Below are positions 7,617 to 15,133 of a DNA stretch of 64,000 nt, piece by piece. The position numbers and the translations under genes are program-made. The stretch is from NCBI RefSeq assembly GCF_030709675.1, contig NZ_JAUZQD010000011.1, forward strand, positions 1-64,000, given 5' to 3'. This DNA is from Symbioplanes lichenis (GTDB lineage: Bacteria; Actinomycetota; Actinomycetes; Mycobacteriales; Micromonosporaceae). The notes below the pieces were generated by a model. It saw nothing but the letters and a program-made list of their open reading frames with translations, was not told the DNA's origin and ran no database searches. Position 1 is the stretch's first letter. The number at the start of each line of letters is the position of its first letter.

Positions 7617-8807
7617 CTACTTCTCGTTGGCCACGACGTCCGGGTTCGCCACGATGAACTCGGAGAGCTTGTCCTGCTTGACGGCCTTGTACATCTCCAG
7701 GCTCTTGGGCGTGATCGTCTCCCGGCCGTTCCCGTTGCCCGCGAAGGTGCCGTTGTTGGTCCGCAGCAGCACCATGTCGTTGGCCGCGACACCCTTGAGC
7801 GCGAAGATGAAGTCGGCAACCGGGACGTTGCCGGTGTCGAGCACGAAGGCCTTGCCGGCCGCCTTGATGAGGCTGTTCACCTTGACCGGATTGGTGAGCG
7901 CCCCGCTCTTCGCCGCCTTCTTGGCGATGGCCTTGATGAGCTGCTGCTGGTGCCGCTGCCGGTCGTAGTCGCCGTTCTTGAGGCCGTAGCGTTGCCGGGC
8001 GTAGTCGAGCGCCTGCCAGCCCTCGAAGTCCTGGCAGCCCTTCTCGTACCAGATCTCCTCGTGCGTGCCCGGCGTCTTGCGGGCGTCGGCCAGATAGAGC
8101 GGCTTGCCGTCGACCATCTGGATGTGGTGCGACTTGACCCGCTGGTCGACGCACATGTTCACGCCGTCGAGCGCGTCGATGACGTTCTTGAACCCGTTGA
8201 AGTCGATGATCGCGGCGCCGTCGAAGGTCATGCCGGTGTTCTGCTTGATGGTCTGGGCCATGAGCTGGGCGCCGCCCTCCCAGCCCCCGCCGTTCTGCGC
8301 GCCCCAGTAGAAGACCTCGGTGGCCTTCGCGACCCCGCCCGCATAGCCGGCCTTGGCGAACGGCGGCACCTGCATCTCGGTGTCCCGCGGGATCGACACG
8401 AGGAAGGCCTGGTCGTGGCTGGCCGGGATGTGCAGCGCGATGATCGTGTCCGAGCGCAGGTCGTCGACCGCCCAGCGCTTCCGCGCGTCGACGCCCATGA
8501 GCAGGATGTCGACCGCGCCGTCGATGTCGCCGCCGCCGTCGGCGCCGCTCTTGGCCACGTCGCCCGCGATCAGGTTCTGCTGGGTGACGGCGTTGGAGGC
8601 GCTGGCGACGAAGTACTTCGTGCCGGCCACCCCGCCGCCCCCGGCGACCAGCAGCACGGCGCCGAAGGCGACGCTCAGCTTGGCCCACAGCGGGCTCTTC
8701 GTGCGCTTCTTGTGCTCGGCCAGCAGCTCCGCCGCCGAGATCGAGGGGCGCCGGCGACCGTCCGGGTCCGGCGGCGTCTGCGGGCGCCGGGGGGCTTGGA
8801 CGGTCAT
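7617..8807 (-). CDS. LytR-CpsA-Psr (LCP) family cell-wall glycopolymer transferase
   Basis: The product is a 396-residue membrane-anchored enzyme that attaches polyprenyl-phosphate-linked glycopolymers to peptidoglycan outside the cell. A basic cytoplasmic tail of about 40 residues precedes one membrane span (LSVAFGAVLLVAGGGGVAG). The LCP domain shows VDILLMGVDARK, DTIIALHIP, VSIPRDTEM, the acceptor region GFKNVIDALDGVNM and YARQRYGLKNGDYDRQRHQQ, rich in the arginines that bind pyrophosphate. The start at 8807 is supported by GGGAG six bases upstream; an ATG six codons earlier lacks one. A paralogue follows immediately upstream. Confidence 0.9.
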   Translation of the reverse strand: MTVQAPRRPQTPPDPDGRRRPSISAAELLAEHKKRTKSPLWAKLSVAFGAVLLVAGGGGVAGTKYFVASASNAVTQQNLIAGDVAKSGADGGGDIDGAVDILLMGVDARKRWAVDDLRSDTIIALHIPASHDQAFLVSIPRDTEMQVPPFAKAGYAGGVAKATEVFYWGAQNGGGWEGGAQLMAQTIKQNTGMTFDGAAIIDFNGFKNVIDALDGVNMCVDQRVKSHHIQMVDGKPLYLADARKTPGTHEEIWYEKGCQDFEGWQALDYARQRYGLKNGDYDRQRHQQQLIKAIAKKAAKSGALTNPVKVNSLIKAAGKAFVLDTGNVPVADFIFALKGVAANDMVLLRTNNGTFAGNGNGRETITPKSLEMYKAVKQDKLSEFIVANPDVVANEK

Positions 8808-8890
8808 GTGCGCTCCCAAGGTCAAGGGTGAACGGCGGAAGACACTATAAGTCCTTCGCTGTTTCGTCCCTGTTTACTTTCCGGACAAGA

Positions 8891-8928
8891 AAAAGCGCGG
8901 GAGGCGATATCGGCCGTCCCGCGCTTTT
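8891..8928 (-). terminator. intrinsic terminator of the 8936-10222 LCP gene
   Basis: A perfect 12-bp stem, AAAAGCGCGGGA (8891-8902) with TCCCGCGCTTTT (8917-8928), encloses a 14-base loop. Read on the minus strand it lies seven bases beyond the LCP stop and ends in a T run. This is the clearest Rho-independent terminator in the window and separates the two LCP genes into two transcripts. Confidence 0.9.
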
Positions 8929-8935
8929 CGTCCGC

Positions 8936-10222
8936 TTACTTGGGGTTGGCCGACATCCACTCATCCATCTTGTCGGTCGCCAGAGCCTTGAACAAAGCGG
9001 CCTGCTTCTCCTTGTCCTGGACCACGACGCTCTGTCCGCCGATCGTCTCGCTGCCCTTGTTGGGGCTGGTGATGAAGGTGAGGTTCTCGCCGCGGAGGCT
9101 ACGGAACTGCACCGCCATGTCGGTCAGCGAGAAGTCCTTGTCGGCGGTGATCGCGTTGGTCACCGACTTGAGGAAGTCGTTGAGCTTGCCGGGGTTGCTG
9201 AGCGTGCCGCCGCTGGCCGCCTTGTCCATGAGCGCCTTGAGGAACTCCTGCTGGTGGCGGATCCGGTCGAAGTCGCCGCGCGGGAACTGCTTGCGCTGAC
9301 GCACCCAGTCCAGCGCGGTCGCGCCGTCCATGTGCATGGTGCCCTTGGTGAACTTCCGGTACGGCTTGTGGATCGACGTGATGCTCTGGTCCACCTTGAG
9401 GTCCACGCCGCCCAGCGCGTCGGTGACCTCCTTGAAGCCGCCGAAGTCGATGGCGAGCACGTGATCGAGGTGGACGTCGGTCAGGCACTCGACCGTCCGG
9501 ACGGCCCGGGGCAGCCCGCCGAAGGCGAACGCCGCGTTGATCTTGTTGCGGCTGCCGCTGTCGCAGGCGCCGTCGTTGGCGCCCGGGATCTGCACGTAGA
9601 GGTCGCGCGGGATCGACATCAGCTGCGCGCTCTTGTGGTCCTCGGGCACGTGCATGATCATCAGCGTGTCCGCGCGCCAGGAGTTCGCGTCCTCCTTCGA
9701 CGCGTCCGGGTCACGCGAGTCGCTGCCGACGAGCAGGAAGTTGAGCGCCCCGTCCACCGTCTTGGCCGGCCGGCCGTCGGTGATGTCCGCAAACGCGTCG
9801 GTCCGCTTGAGGTCGTCGTTCAGGTTGTTCGCGTAGCCGTAGAGCGAGAAGCCGGTGATCAGCGCGATCACCAGGACCACGGCCCCGGCCACCAGGGCGA
9901 TGCGGCCCCAGCGCGGCTTGCGCTTCCCCGAGTACGGCCGGCCGCGTCCCGGCCCGCCGGGCGGCTCGATCGGCCCGCCCGGACCCATGCCCGACCCGGA
10001 CGACCCGCGCGGCGGCCACTCCTGCTCACCGGCTGCCGGACGGCCACCGTAGGCACCGGCCGGACGCTGTCCATATGCGGGGCGGCCGCCCGGACGAGCC
10101 GTTCCGGCCCGTCCGGAGGCACCGGGCACCGAAGATCGATCCATGGCGCCGGATGTACCCAGCGGGCCCGGCACCGAAGCCCGGCCGGCGGGGCTACCCC
10201 AGGGGGACGAAGTCGCAGACAT
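8936..10222 (-). CDS. LytR-CpsA-Psr (LCP) family protein with long Gly/Pro-rich N-terminus
   Basis: This is a second LCP ligase, 428 residues. The first 100 residues are Gly/Pro/Arg-rich and cytoplasmic. One membrane span follows (IALVAGAVVLVIALITGFSL, about 107-126). The external LCP domain has LNFLLVGSDSRD, ADTLMIMHVP, MSIPRDLYVQIP, GFKEVTDALGGVDLKV and WVRQRKQFPRGDFDRIRHQQ. The disordered tail resembles those of actinobacterial membrane proteins regulated by partner binding or phosphorylation. Its own terminator, and the separate ribosome site of the next gene, argue that the two LCP paralogues are expressed separately. Confidence 0.9.
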   Translation of the reverse strand: MSATSSPWGSPAGRASVPGPLGTSGAMDRSSVPGASGRAGTARPGGRPAYGQRPAGAYGGRPAAGEQEWPPRGSSGSGMGPGGPIEPPGGPGRGRPYSGKRKPRWGRIALVAGAVVLVIALITGFSLYGYANNLNDDLKRTDAFADITDGRPAKTVDGALNFLLVGSDSRDPDASKEDANSWRADTLMIMHVPEDHKSAQLMSIPRDLYVQIPGANDGACDSGSRNKINAAFAFGGLPRAVRTVECLTDVHLDHVLAIDFGGFKEVTDALGGVDLKVDQSITSIHKPYRKFTKGTMHMDGATALDWVRQRKQFPRGDFDRIRHQQEFLKALMDKAASGGTLSNPGKLNDFLKSVTNAITADKDFSLTDMAVQFRSLRGENLTFITSPNKGSETIGGQSVVVQDKEKQAALFKALATDKMDEWMSANPK

Positions 10223-10331
10223 GACTTCAGATTAGAGACACCGAGCCAGGCAAACGGTGCATCAGCGCCCGGTGGCACGAAGGGAGGAGACAACTACTCC
10301 CCGTGCAACGTTCACTACCGTGACAAAGTAT

Positions 10332-11297
10332 TCACTTTGCGAAGAAGTCGATCGTCCGGCGCAGGCCCTCCTCGGGGCCCACCTGGGGCTCGTAGCCGAG
10401 CAGCGTGCGGGCCAGCGTGAGGTCGGGCCGGCGCTTCTCCGGGTCGTCCGCCGCCCGCTCGACGAGCTGGATCGGCGAGCTGCTGCCGGCGAGCTTCACG
10501 ATCAGCTCGGCCAGCTCCAGCATCGTCAGCTCGTGCTCGGTGCCGCAGTTGATCGGCCCGGTCTCGGTCGAGTCGAGCAGCAGCAGGATGCCGCGGACCA
10601 GATCGTCGACGTACGTGATCGAGCGGGTCTGCGCGCCGGTGCCCTGGACCGTCAGCGGCACCCCGTGCAGCGCCTGGCTGATGAAGGTGGGAATTGCACG
10701 GCCGTCGTCCGGGCGCATCCGCGGGCCGTACGTGTTGAAGATGCGCACGATGGCCGTGTCGAGCCCGTGGAAGCGGTGGTAGCCCATGGTGGCCGCCTCG
10801 GAGAAGCGCTTGGCCTCGTCGTAGACCGACCGGATGCCGATCGGGTTGACGTTGCCCCAGTAGCTCTCCGGCTGCGGGTGGACCTCCGGGTCCCCGTACG
10901 CCTCCGAGGTCGACGCCATCAGGAAGCGCGCCGAGTCGGCGACCGCCCGGTCGAGCAGCGCCAGCGTGCCGATCGAGCCGACGCGCAGGATCTCGGTCGG
11001 CAGCTTGGCGAAGTCCGTCGGGCTCGCCGGCGACGCCATGTGCAGGATGGCGTCGAAACGCTCGGTGAGCGCCGGGTCGCTCGGCAGCCCCTGCGTCAGG
11101 TCGGCCTCGACGAGCGTGAAGCGCGGCTCCGACGCGAGGTGGGCGATGTTGTCGCGGGAGCCGGTGATGAAGTTGTCCACGGCCACGACCTGGCAGCCAC
11201 GGGCGAGCAGCGCGTCGACGACGTGCGACGGGACGAAGCCGGCGCCTCCGCTGACCAGAATCCGATGTCCCGCGCCGAACCGCTGCTCGATAGCCAT
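10332..11297 (-). CDS. NAD-dependent sugar epimerase/decarboxylase, UDP-glucuronate decarboxylase-like
   Basis: The product is a 321-residue extended short-chain dehydrogenase acting on a nucleotide sugar. It has the Rossmann motif SGGAGFVPSHVVDALL, an NF.TGSRDNI loop, HMASPASPTDF, the catalytic STSEAYGDP serine/threonine region and YDEAKR with the YxxxK pair, then RIFNTYGPRM and ITYVDDLVRGI. The ASPASP and YGDP features match UDP-glucuronate decarboxylases, which make UDP-xylose; another 4,6-dehydratase-like role is possible. ATG 11297 sits at the family N-terminus; the frame stays open upstream without resemblance. It probably supplies sugar to the glycan genes elsewhere in the window. Confidence 0.8.
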   Translation of the reverse strand: MAIEQRFGAGHRILVSGGAGFVPSHVVDALLARGCQVVAVDNFITGSRDNIAHLASEPRFTLVEADLTQGLPSDPALTERFDAILHMASPASPTDFAKLPTEILRVGSIGTLALLDRAVADSARFLMASTSEAYGDPEVHPQPESYWGNVNPIGIRSVYDEAKRFSEAATMGYHRFHGLDTAIVRIFNTYGPRMRPDDGRAIPTFISQALHGVPLTVQGTGAQTRSITYVDDLVRGILLLLDSTETGPINCGTEHELTMLELAELIVKLAGSSSPIQLVERAADDPEKRRPDLTLARTLLGYEPQVGPEEGLRRTIDFFAK

Positions 11298-11309
11298 TGG
11301 CTCACTGTA

Positions 11310-11337
11310 GCGAGGGGGGCCGGGCGGCCCCCCTCGC
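11310..11337 (-). terminator. strong hairpin after the symporter operon
   Basis: GCGAGGGGGGCC (11310-11321) pairs perfectly with GGCCCCCCTCGC (11326-11337) across a four-base loop. It lies 19 bases beyond the minus-strand symporter stop. There is no T run, as is common for actinobacterial terminators. Confidence 0.7.
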
Positions 11338-11356
11338 CGGGTAGGAGCTGGTGGCG

Positions 11357-13027
11357 TCAGTGCGCGCCGTGACCGGTCAGTGACCGGACCTCCAGCTCCG
11401 CGTACTTGTCGGTGTCGTTCTCCTTGGAGACGAGCGTGCCGATGAAGCCGCACAGGAAGCCGATCGGGATCGAGATGATGCCCGGGTTCGACAGCGGGAA
11501 CCAGTGCCAGTCGTGGTCGGGGAACATCGCCGTCGCCGAGCCGGAGACGACCGGTGAGAAGAACACCAGCACGACCGCGGCGATGAGCCCGCCGTAGATC
11601 GACCAGAGCGCCCCGGAGGTGTTGAACCGCTTCCAGAACAGGCTGTAGAGGATCGCCGGCAAGTTGGCCGAGGCCGCCACCGCGAACGCCAGCGCCACGA
11701 GGAACGCGACGTTCAGGCTCTGCGCGAAGATCGACAACACGATCGCGACCGCGCCGATGACGAAGGCCGAGATCCGGGCGACCCGGACCTCGTCCCGCTC
11801 GGCCGCCTGACCGCGCTTGATCACGCTGGCGTAGAAGTCGTGCGCCACGCTCGACGAGGAGGCCAGCGTCAGACCGGCGACCACGGCGAGGATCGTGGCG
11901 AAGGCGACCGCCGCGATGATCGCCAGCAGCACCGCGCCGCCGGTGTCACCGCCGAGGAACGTGATGCCCAGCTCCTGCGCGAGCTGCGGGGCCGCGGTGT
12001 TGCCGGCCTTGTCCTGCGCGGTGATCGCCGTGCCGCCCACCATCGCCGCCGCCCCGAAGCCGAGCGCCAGCGTGAACAGGTAGAAGACGCCGATGATGCC
12101 GATGGCCCAGAGCACGCTCTTGCGGGCGATCCGGCTCGTCGGAACCGTGTAGAACCGGGTCAGGATGTGCGGCAGGCCGGCCGTGCCCAGCACCAGCGCG
12201 ATGCCCAGCGAGAGCAGGTCCATCTTGCTGTAGAAGGTGGCCGAGGCGCTGTCCGACTCGATGCCGTAGCGCAGGCCGGGCTCCAGGAAGGCGGCGCCCT
12301 TGCCGGACTGCTCGGCGGCGTCGCCCAGCAGGCTGGACAGGTTGAACTTGTAGTGCGCCAGCACCAGCAGCGTCATGACCAGCGCGCCGGTCATGAGCAG
12401 GAAAGCCTTGACGATCTGGACGTACGTGGTGCCCTTCATGCCGCCCACGACCACGTAGACGATCATGAGCGCGCCGACCAGGATGATCGTGGCGACCTTG
12501 GCCGTGCCCGCGTCCATGCCCAGGAAGGTCGTGTCCGCCTTGATGCCCAGCAGCAGCGACACGAGCGCGCCCGCGCCGACCATCTGCGCGATCAGATAGA
12601 AGATCGACACGACGATTGTCGAGACCGAGGCCGCCGTCCGCACCGGGCGCTGACGCATCCGGAAGGCGAGCACGTCGGCCATCGTGTAGCGGCCCGAGTT
12701 GCGCAGGAACTCCGCGACCAGCAGCAGGGCCACCAGCCACGCGACCAGGAAGCCGATCGAGTAGAGGAAGCCGTCGTAGCCGTAGAGCGCGATGAGGCCG
12801 GCGATGCCCAGGAACGAGGCCGCCGACATGTAGTCGCCGCCGATCGCCATGCCGTTCTGGAAGCCCGAGAACTGCCGGCCGCCCGCGTAGAAGTCGGTGG
12901 CCGTCTTGGTCTGCCGGCTGGCCCAGATCGTGATGGCGAGCGTGATGGCGACGAAGACCAGGAAGAGCGTGATGGTGAGCGTGCGGCTGGTCGAGGACGT
13001 GGCCTCGGCGGCGATGAAGTCCGTCAC
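11357..13027 (-). CDS. sodium:solute symporter, cation/acetate (ActP) type
   Basis: The product is a membrane transporter of 556 residues with about 13 hydrophobic helices, which takes up acetate or a related short carboxylate with sodium. Family landmarks are DFYAGGRQFSGFQNGMAIGG, DYMSAASFLGIAG, GGMKGTTYVQ, GTAGLPHILTRFYTVP, SSSVAHDFYASVIKRG and AFAVAASANLPAILYSLFW. The GTG start overlaps the DUF485 stop as GTGA and is preceded by GGGGAGGTGA, so it is well fixed. The DUF485 partner is the usual small companion of ActP-like symporters. A second symporter pair lies at 18236-20442. Confidence 0.9.
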   Translation of the reverse strand: MTDFIAAEATSSTSRTLTITLFLVFVAITLAITIWASRQTKTATDFYAGGRQFSGFQNGMAIGGDYMSAASFLGIAGLIALYGYDGFLYSIGFLVAWLVALLLVAEFLRNSGRYTMADVLAFRMRQRPVRTAASVSTIVVSIFYLIAQMVGAGALVSLLLGIKADTTFLGMDAGTAKVATIILVGALMIVYVVVGGMKGTTYVQIVKAFLLMTGALVMTLLVLAHYKFNLSSLLGDAAEQSGKGAAFLEPGLRYGIESDSASATFYSKMDLLSLGIALVLGTAGLPHILTRFYTVPTSRIARKSVLWAIGIIGVFYLFTLALGFGAAAMVGGTAITAQDKAGNTAAPQLAQELGITFLGGDTGGAVLLAIIAAVAFATILAVVAGLTLASSSSVAHDFYASVIKRGQAAERDEVRVARISAFVIGAVAIVLSIFAQSLNVAFLVALAFAVAASANLPAILYSLFWKRFNTSGALWSIYGGLIAAVVLVFFSPVVSGSATAMFPDHDWHWFPLSNPGIISIPIGFLCGFIGTLVSKENDTDKYAELEVRSLTGHGAH

Positions 13028-13359
13028 TTGGTCACCTCCCCGCCCTTGAGGTCGGCGCCGATCTTGTCGGCCAGCGGGTCGAGCTGCCGGGCCGCGTAGC
13101 GCGAGTAGTACCACGCGATCAGGAACGTCGACACGAACTGCAGCAGGCCGAACAGCAGCGCGACGTTGATGTTGCCGACAATCTTCAGCGCCATGAAGCC
13201 GCGGGCGTACGCGGACAGCAGGACGTAGAGCGCGTACCAGAGGAAGAACGCGACAGTCATCGGGAACACGAAGTTACGCAGTTTGCGTCGCAGCTCCGAG
13301 AACTCCGGGGAGTTCTGGACTGCTACGTACTTCTCGGTCGGAGTCGCTTCGGTCGTCAA
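13024..13359 (-). CDS. DUF485 small membrane protein, symporter partner
   Basis: The product has 111 residues and two membrane spans (about 32-53, FVFPMTVAFFLWYALYVLLS, and 62-84, around NINVALLFGLLQFVSTFL). The N-terminal YVAVQNSPEFSELRRKLRNFVFP is the classic DUF485 entry segment. Family members are almost always encoded directly before an acetate-type symporter, as here, and are thought to assist its assembly or activity. The four-base overlap with the symporter start implies coupled translation at fixed stoichiometry. Confidence 0.9.
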   Translation of the reverse strand: MTTEATPTEKYVAVQNSPEFSELRRKLRNFVFPMTVAFFLWYALYVLLSAYARGFMALKIVGNINVALLFGLLQFVSTFLIAWYYSRYAARQLDPLADKIGADLKGGEVTK

Positions 13360-13465
13360 CGTGGCTCACCACCTTCGTGGGGTCATTTGCGGGCACCGTA
13401 CGTAGCGGCGCTCCTCCCCACGCGTCACCGGTCGGCGGCTGCGCCGAGCGGTGTGCGGCGTGCGC

Positions 13466-13993
13466 TTACCGGTTCAACGACCGGTACCGCCCCCGGAAAT
13501 GCATGAGCGGCCCGTCGGGTGCATCGTCGGCGGTCACTTTCTCGACCGTCGCTTCGATCAACAGCCCCCAGCCGTACGGGCGCTCGCCGTCCAGCCGGCA
13601 CCCCGCCCACGTCGCCGCGGCCGCCGGCACGGGTCCCCACTCGGTCTCCGTCCAGTCGCCCGCGGCGAAGAGCCCGCCCGGCGCCGGCATGAGCCCGGCG
13701 AACTTGTCCGCGAGCTGCTGGTCGCCGGGCTCGAGCGGGATCACGGCGAAGCGCCCGGCCGCCGAGACGGCGTCCCAGAACTCGCTCTCCTCGTCGACCA
13801 GGCCCAGCACCCGCCCGGGGTCGCCGTCCGCGACCAGCATCGACGACACGGTGAGCCCGGCCGGCCCCGGCGCCGTCCACAGCGTGACCGGCGAGGCGAG
13901 CCGCCCCCGCAGCCGCCGCACGGGCGACTTGTCCCCGTCCGGCGTCGCGAACGGGTCACTGGAGTGGATGAAGCCGCCGTTCTCAGGAGTCAC
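13466..13993 (-). CDS. flavin reductase-like domain protein
   Basis: This 175-residue protein belongs to the FMN-binding split-barrel flavin reductase group. LRGRLASPVTLWTA, GLTVSSMLVADGDPGRVLGLVD and the C-terminal LLIEATVEKVTADD...GPLMHFRGRYRSL follow that family's order; the family uses NAD(P)H to reduce flavin. The cofactor loop motif is less canonical than in monooxygenase partners, so flavin storage or an uncharacterised reductase role is possible. Its start codon is only 34 bases from the start of the trpS leader peptide on the other strand. The two promoters must therefore overlap. Confidence 0.65.
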   Translation of the reverse strand: MTPENGGFIHSSDPFATPDGDKSPVRRLRGRLASPVTLWTAPGPAGLTVSSMLVADGDPGRVLGLVDEESEFWDAVSAAGRFAVIPLEPGDQQLADKFAGLMPAPGGLFAAGDWTETEWGPVPAAAATWAGCRLDGERPYGWGLLIEATVEKVTADDAPDGPLMHFRGRYRSLNR

Positions 13994-14014
13994 AGCAACA
14001 TTCTGCCGCGCGGT

Positions 14015-14020
14015 AGGATC
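14015..14020 (+). promoter_or_regulatory. -10 element of the trpS leader transcript
   Basis: TAGGAT fits the actinobacterial -10 pattern TANNNT. Transcription would start about seven bases on, at or next to the A of the leader-peptide ATG (14027), so the leader mRNA would be leaderless. No convincing -35 is visible. Confidence 0.5.
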
Positions 14021-14026
14021 GGGGCA

Positions 14027-14059
14027 TGACTTGCGTGCAGAGCTGGCGGCCGTCCTAGA
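14027..14059 (+). CDS. trpS leader peptide (MTCVQSWRPS)
   Basis: A ten-codon reading frame encodes MTCVQSWRPS followed by TAG. It contains one tryptophan codon (TGG, 14045-14047). It precedes a tryptophanyl-tRNA synthetase gene and mutually exclusive hairpins, so I read it as an attenuator leader peptide. A ribosome paused at TGG would cover RNA up to about 14059, including the first pairing segment. One reaching the stop would cover the second segment as well. This is the same logic known for an auxiliary, indolmycin-resistant TrpRS gene of Streptomyces. It has no ribosome site and would be translated leaderless. Confidence 0.75.
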
Positions 14060-14109
14060 GACGGTTGAGCTGCTGCTGTGCGCCGAGGCCGTCCGTCACG
14101 GGCGGCCTT
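14049..14109 (+). promoter_or_regulatory. ribosome-mediated transcription attenuator of trpS
   Basis: Segment 1, GGCCGTC (14049-14055, in the leader peptide), can pair with segment 2, GACGGTT (14061-14067). Segment 2 can instead pair with segment 3, GGCCGTC (14088-14094), which is identical to segment 1. Segment 3 is the 5' arm of the terminator (segment 4, 14100-14109). With low charged tRNA-Trp, a stall at TGG (14045) masks segment 1, so the 2:3 antiterminator forms and trpS is transcribed. With plentiful charged tRNA the ribosome reaches the stop and the 3:4 terminator forms. The pairings are read from the sequence; the mechanism is inferred. Confidence 0.75.
14087..14109 (+). terminator. 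attenuator terminator hairpin
   Basis: AGGCCGTCCG (14087-14096) pairs with CGGGCGGCCT (14100-14109) over ten positions (one G-U) with a three-base loop, followed by TTTCTCTTTG. It is an intrinsic terminator placed 46 bases before the trpS start, which makes sense only if it is conditional. Confidence 0.85.
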
Positions 14110-14155
14110 TCTCTTTGTCCAGGGTCGCCCATGAACCCTGACAAAGGAGTATGAA

Positions 14156-15133
14156 ATGACCGACCGCGTGCTGACCGGCGACCGGCCGACCGGGCCGCTG
14201 CACCTCGGGCACTACTTCGGGACGCTGCGCAATCGGGTCGAGCTGCAGCGGCAAGGCGCCGACATGGTCGTGATCGTCGCCGACTATCAGGTGCTGACGG
14301 ATCGGGACGTGGCCGAGCGGCTGCGGGAGACCGTCGACGGGCTGCTGCTCGACTATCTGGCCGCGGGCCTTGATCCCGAGGCGACCACGGTCTTCGCGCA
14401 CAGTGCCGTGCCCGCGCTCAATCAGCTGCTGCTGCCCTTCCTGAGCCTGGTCAGCGTGCCGGAGCTGCAGCGCAACCCGACCGTGAAGGACGAGATCCAG
14501 CACTCGCGGCAGAGCTCGGTGAGCGGGCTGATGTTCACCTATCCGGTGCATCAGGCGGCCGACATCCTGTTCTGCAAGGGCAACCTCGTGCCCGTGGGTC
14601 AGGACCAGATGCCGCACATCGAGATCACCCGTACGGTGGCCCGGCGCTTCAACGAGCGGTACGGCCCGGTGTTCCCGCTGCCGGAGGGGCTGCTCAGCGT
14701 CGCGCCGGTGCTGCCCGGGACGGACGGCCGGAAGATGAGCAAGAGCCGGGGCAACGCCATCGCGCTGTCGGCGACACCCGACGAGACCGCGCGACTGATC
14801 CGGGGCGCGACGACGGATGCCGACCGGCACATCACCTTCGATCCGGGGCTGCGGCCCGGCGTCTCGGGTCTCGTTCAGCTCGTGGCGCTGTGCCAGGACA
14901 GGGATCCGCACGAAGTGGCGGCCGAGATCGGGGACGCCGGGGCGGCTGCTCTGAAACGGACGGCGACCGATGCCGTGAACGAGTTCCTGGCTCCGATGCG
15001 GGAGCGGCGGGCGGCGTACGCGAAGGATCTGGGCGCGGTCCGGGAGGTGCTGCGCCGGGGCAACGAGCGCGCGAACGAGCTGGCCGATCAGACCCTCGCC
15101 GAGGTGCGCGCGGCGATGGGAACGGTCTATTAA
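14156..15133 (+). CDS. trpS: tryptophanyl-tRNA synthetase, attenuator-controlled, probably auxiliary
   Basis: The product charges tRNA-Trp with tryptophan using ATP. It is a 325-residue class I synthetase with GDRPTGPLHLGHYFG (HIGH-type motif), the dimer/tryptophan pocket region VHQAADILFCKGNLVPVGQDQMPHIE, and KMSKS as GRKMSKSRGN at about 196. ATG 14156 has AAAGGAG at a normal distance. The attenuator in front implies induction when charged tRNA-Trp is short. In Streptomyces that architecture belongs to a second TrpRS that resists indolmycin, so this may be an inducible resistance copy with a housekeeping copy elsewhere. Resistance itself cannot be read from sequence here. Confidence 0.92.
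   Translation: MTDRVLTGDRPTGPLHLGHYFGTLRNRVELQRQGADMVVIVADYQVLTDRDVAERLRETVDGLLLDYLAAGLDPEATTVFAHSAVPALNQLLLPFLSLVSVPELQRNPTVKDEIQHSRQSSVSGLMFTYPVHQAADILFCKGNLVPVGQDQMPHIEITRTVARRFNERYGPVFPLPEGLLSVAPVLPGTDGRKMSKSRGNAIALSATPDETARLIRGATTDADRHITFDPGLRPGVSGLVQLVALCQDRDPHEVAAEIGDAGAAALKRTATDAVNEFLAPMRERRAAYAKDLGAVREVLRRGNERANELADQTLAEVRAAMGTVY

Noticed and set aside
6472..8688. A 738-codon frame joining the phosphodiesterase to an upstream Arg-rich region
   Set aside because: The upstream part overlaps the rhodanese and LCP genes in another frame. The phosphodiesterase starts at GTG 7269 in a GTGA overlap.
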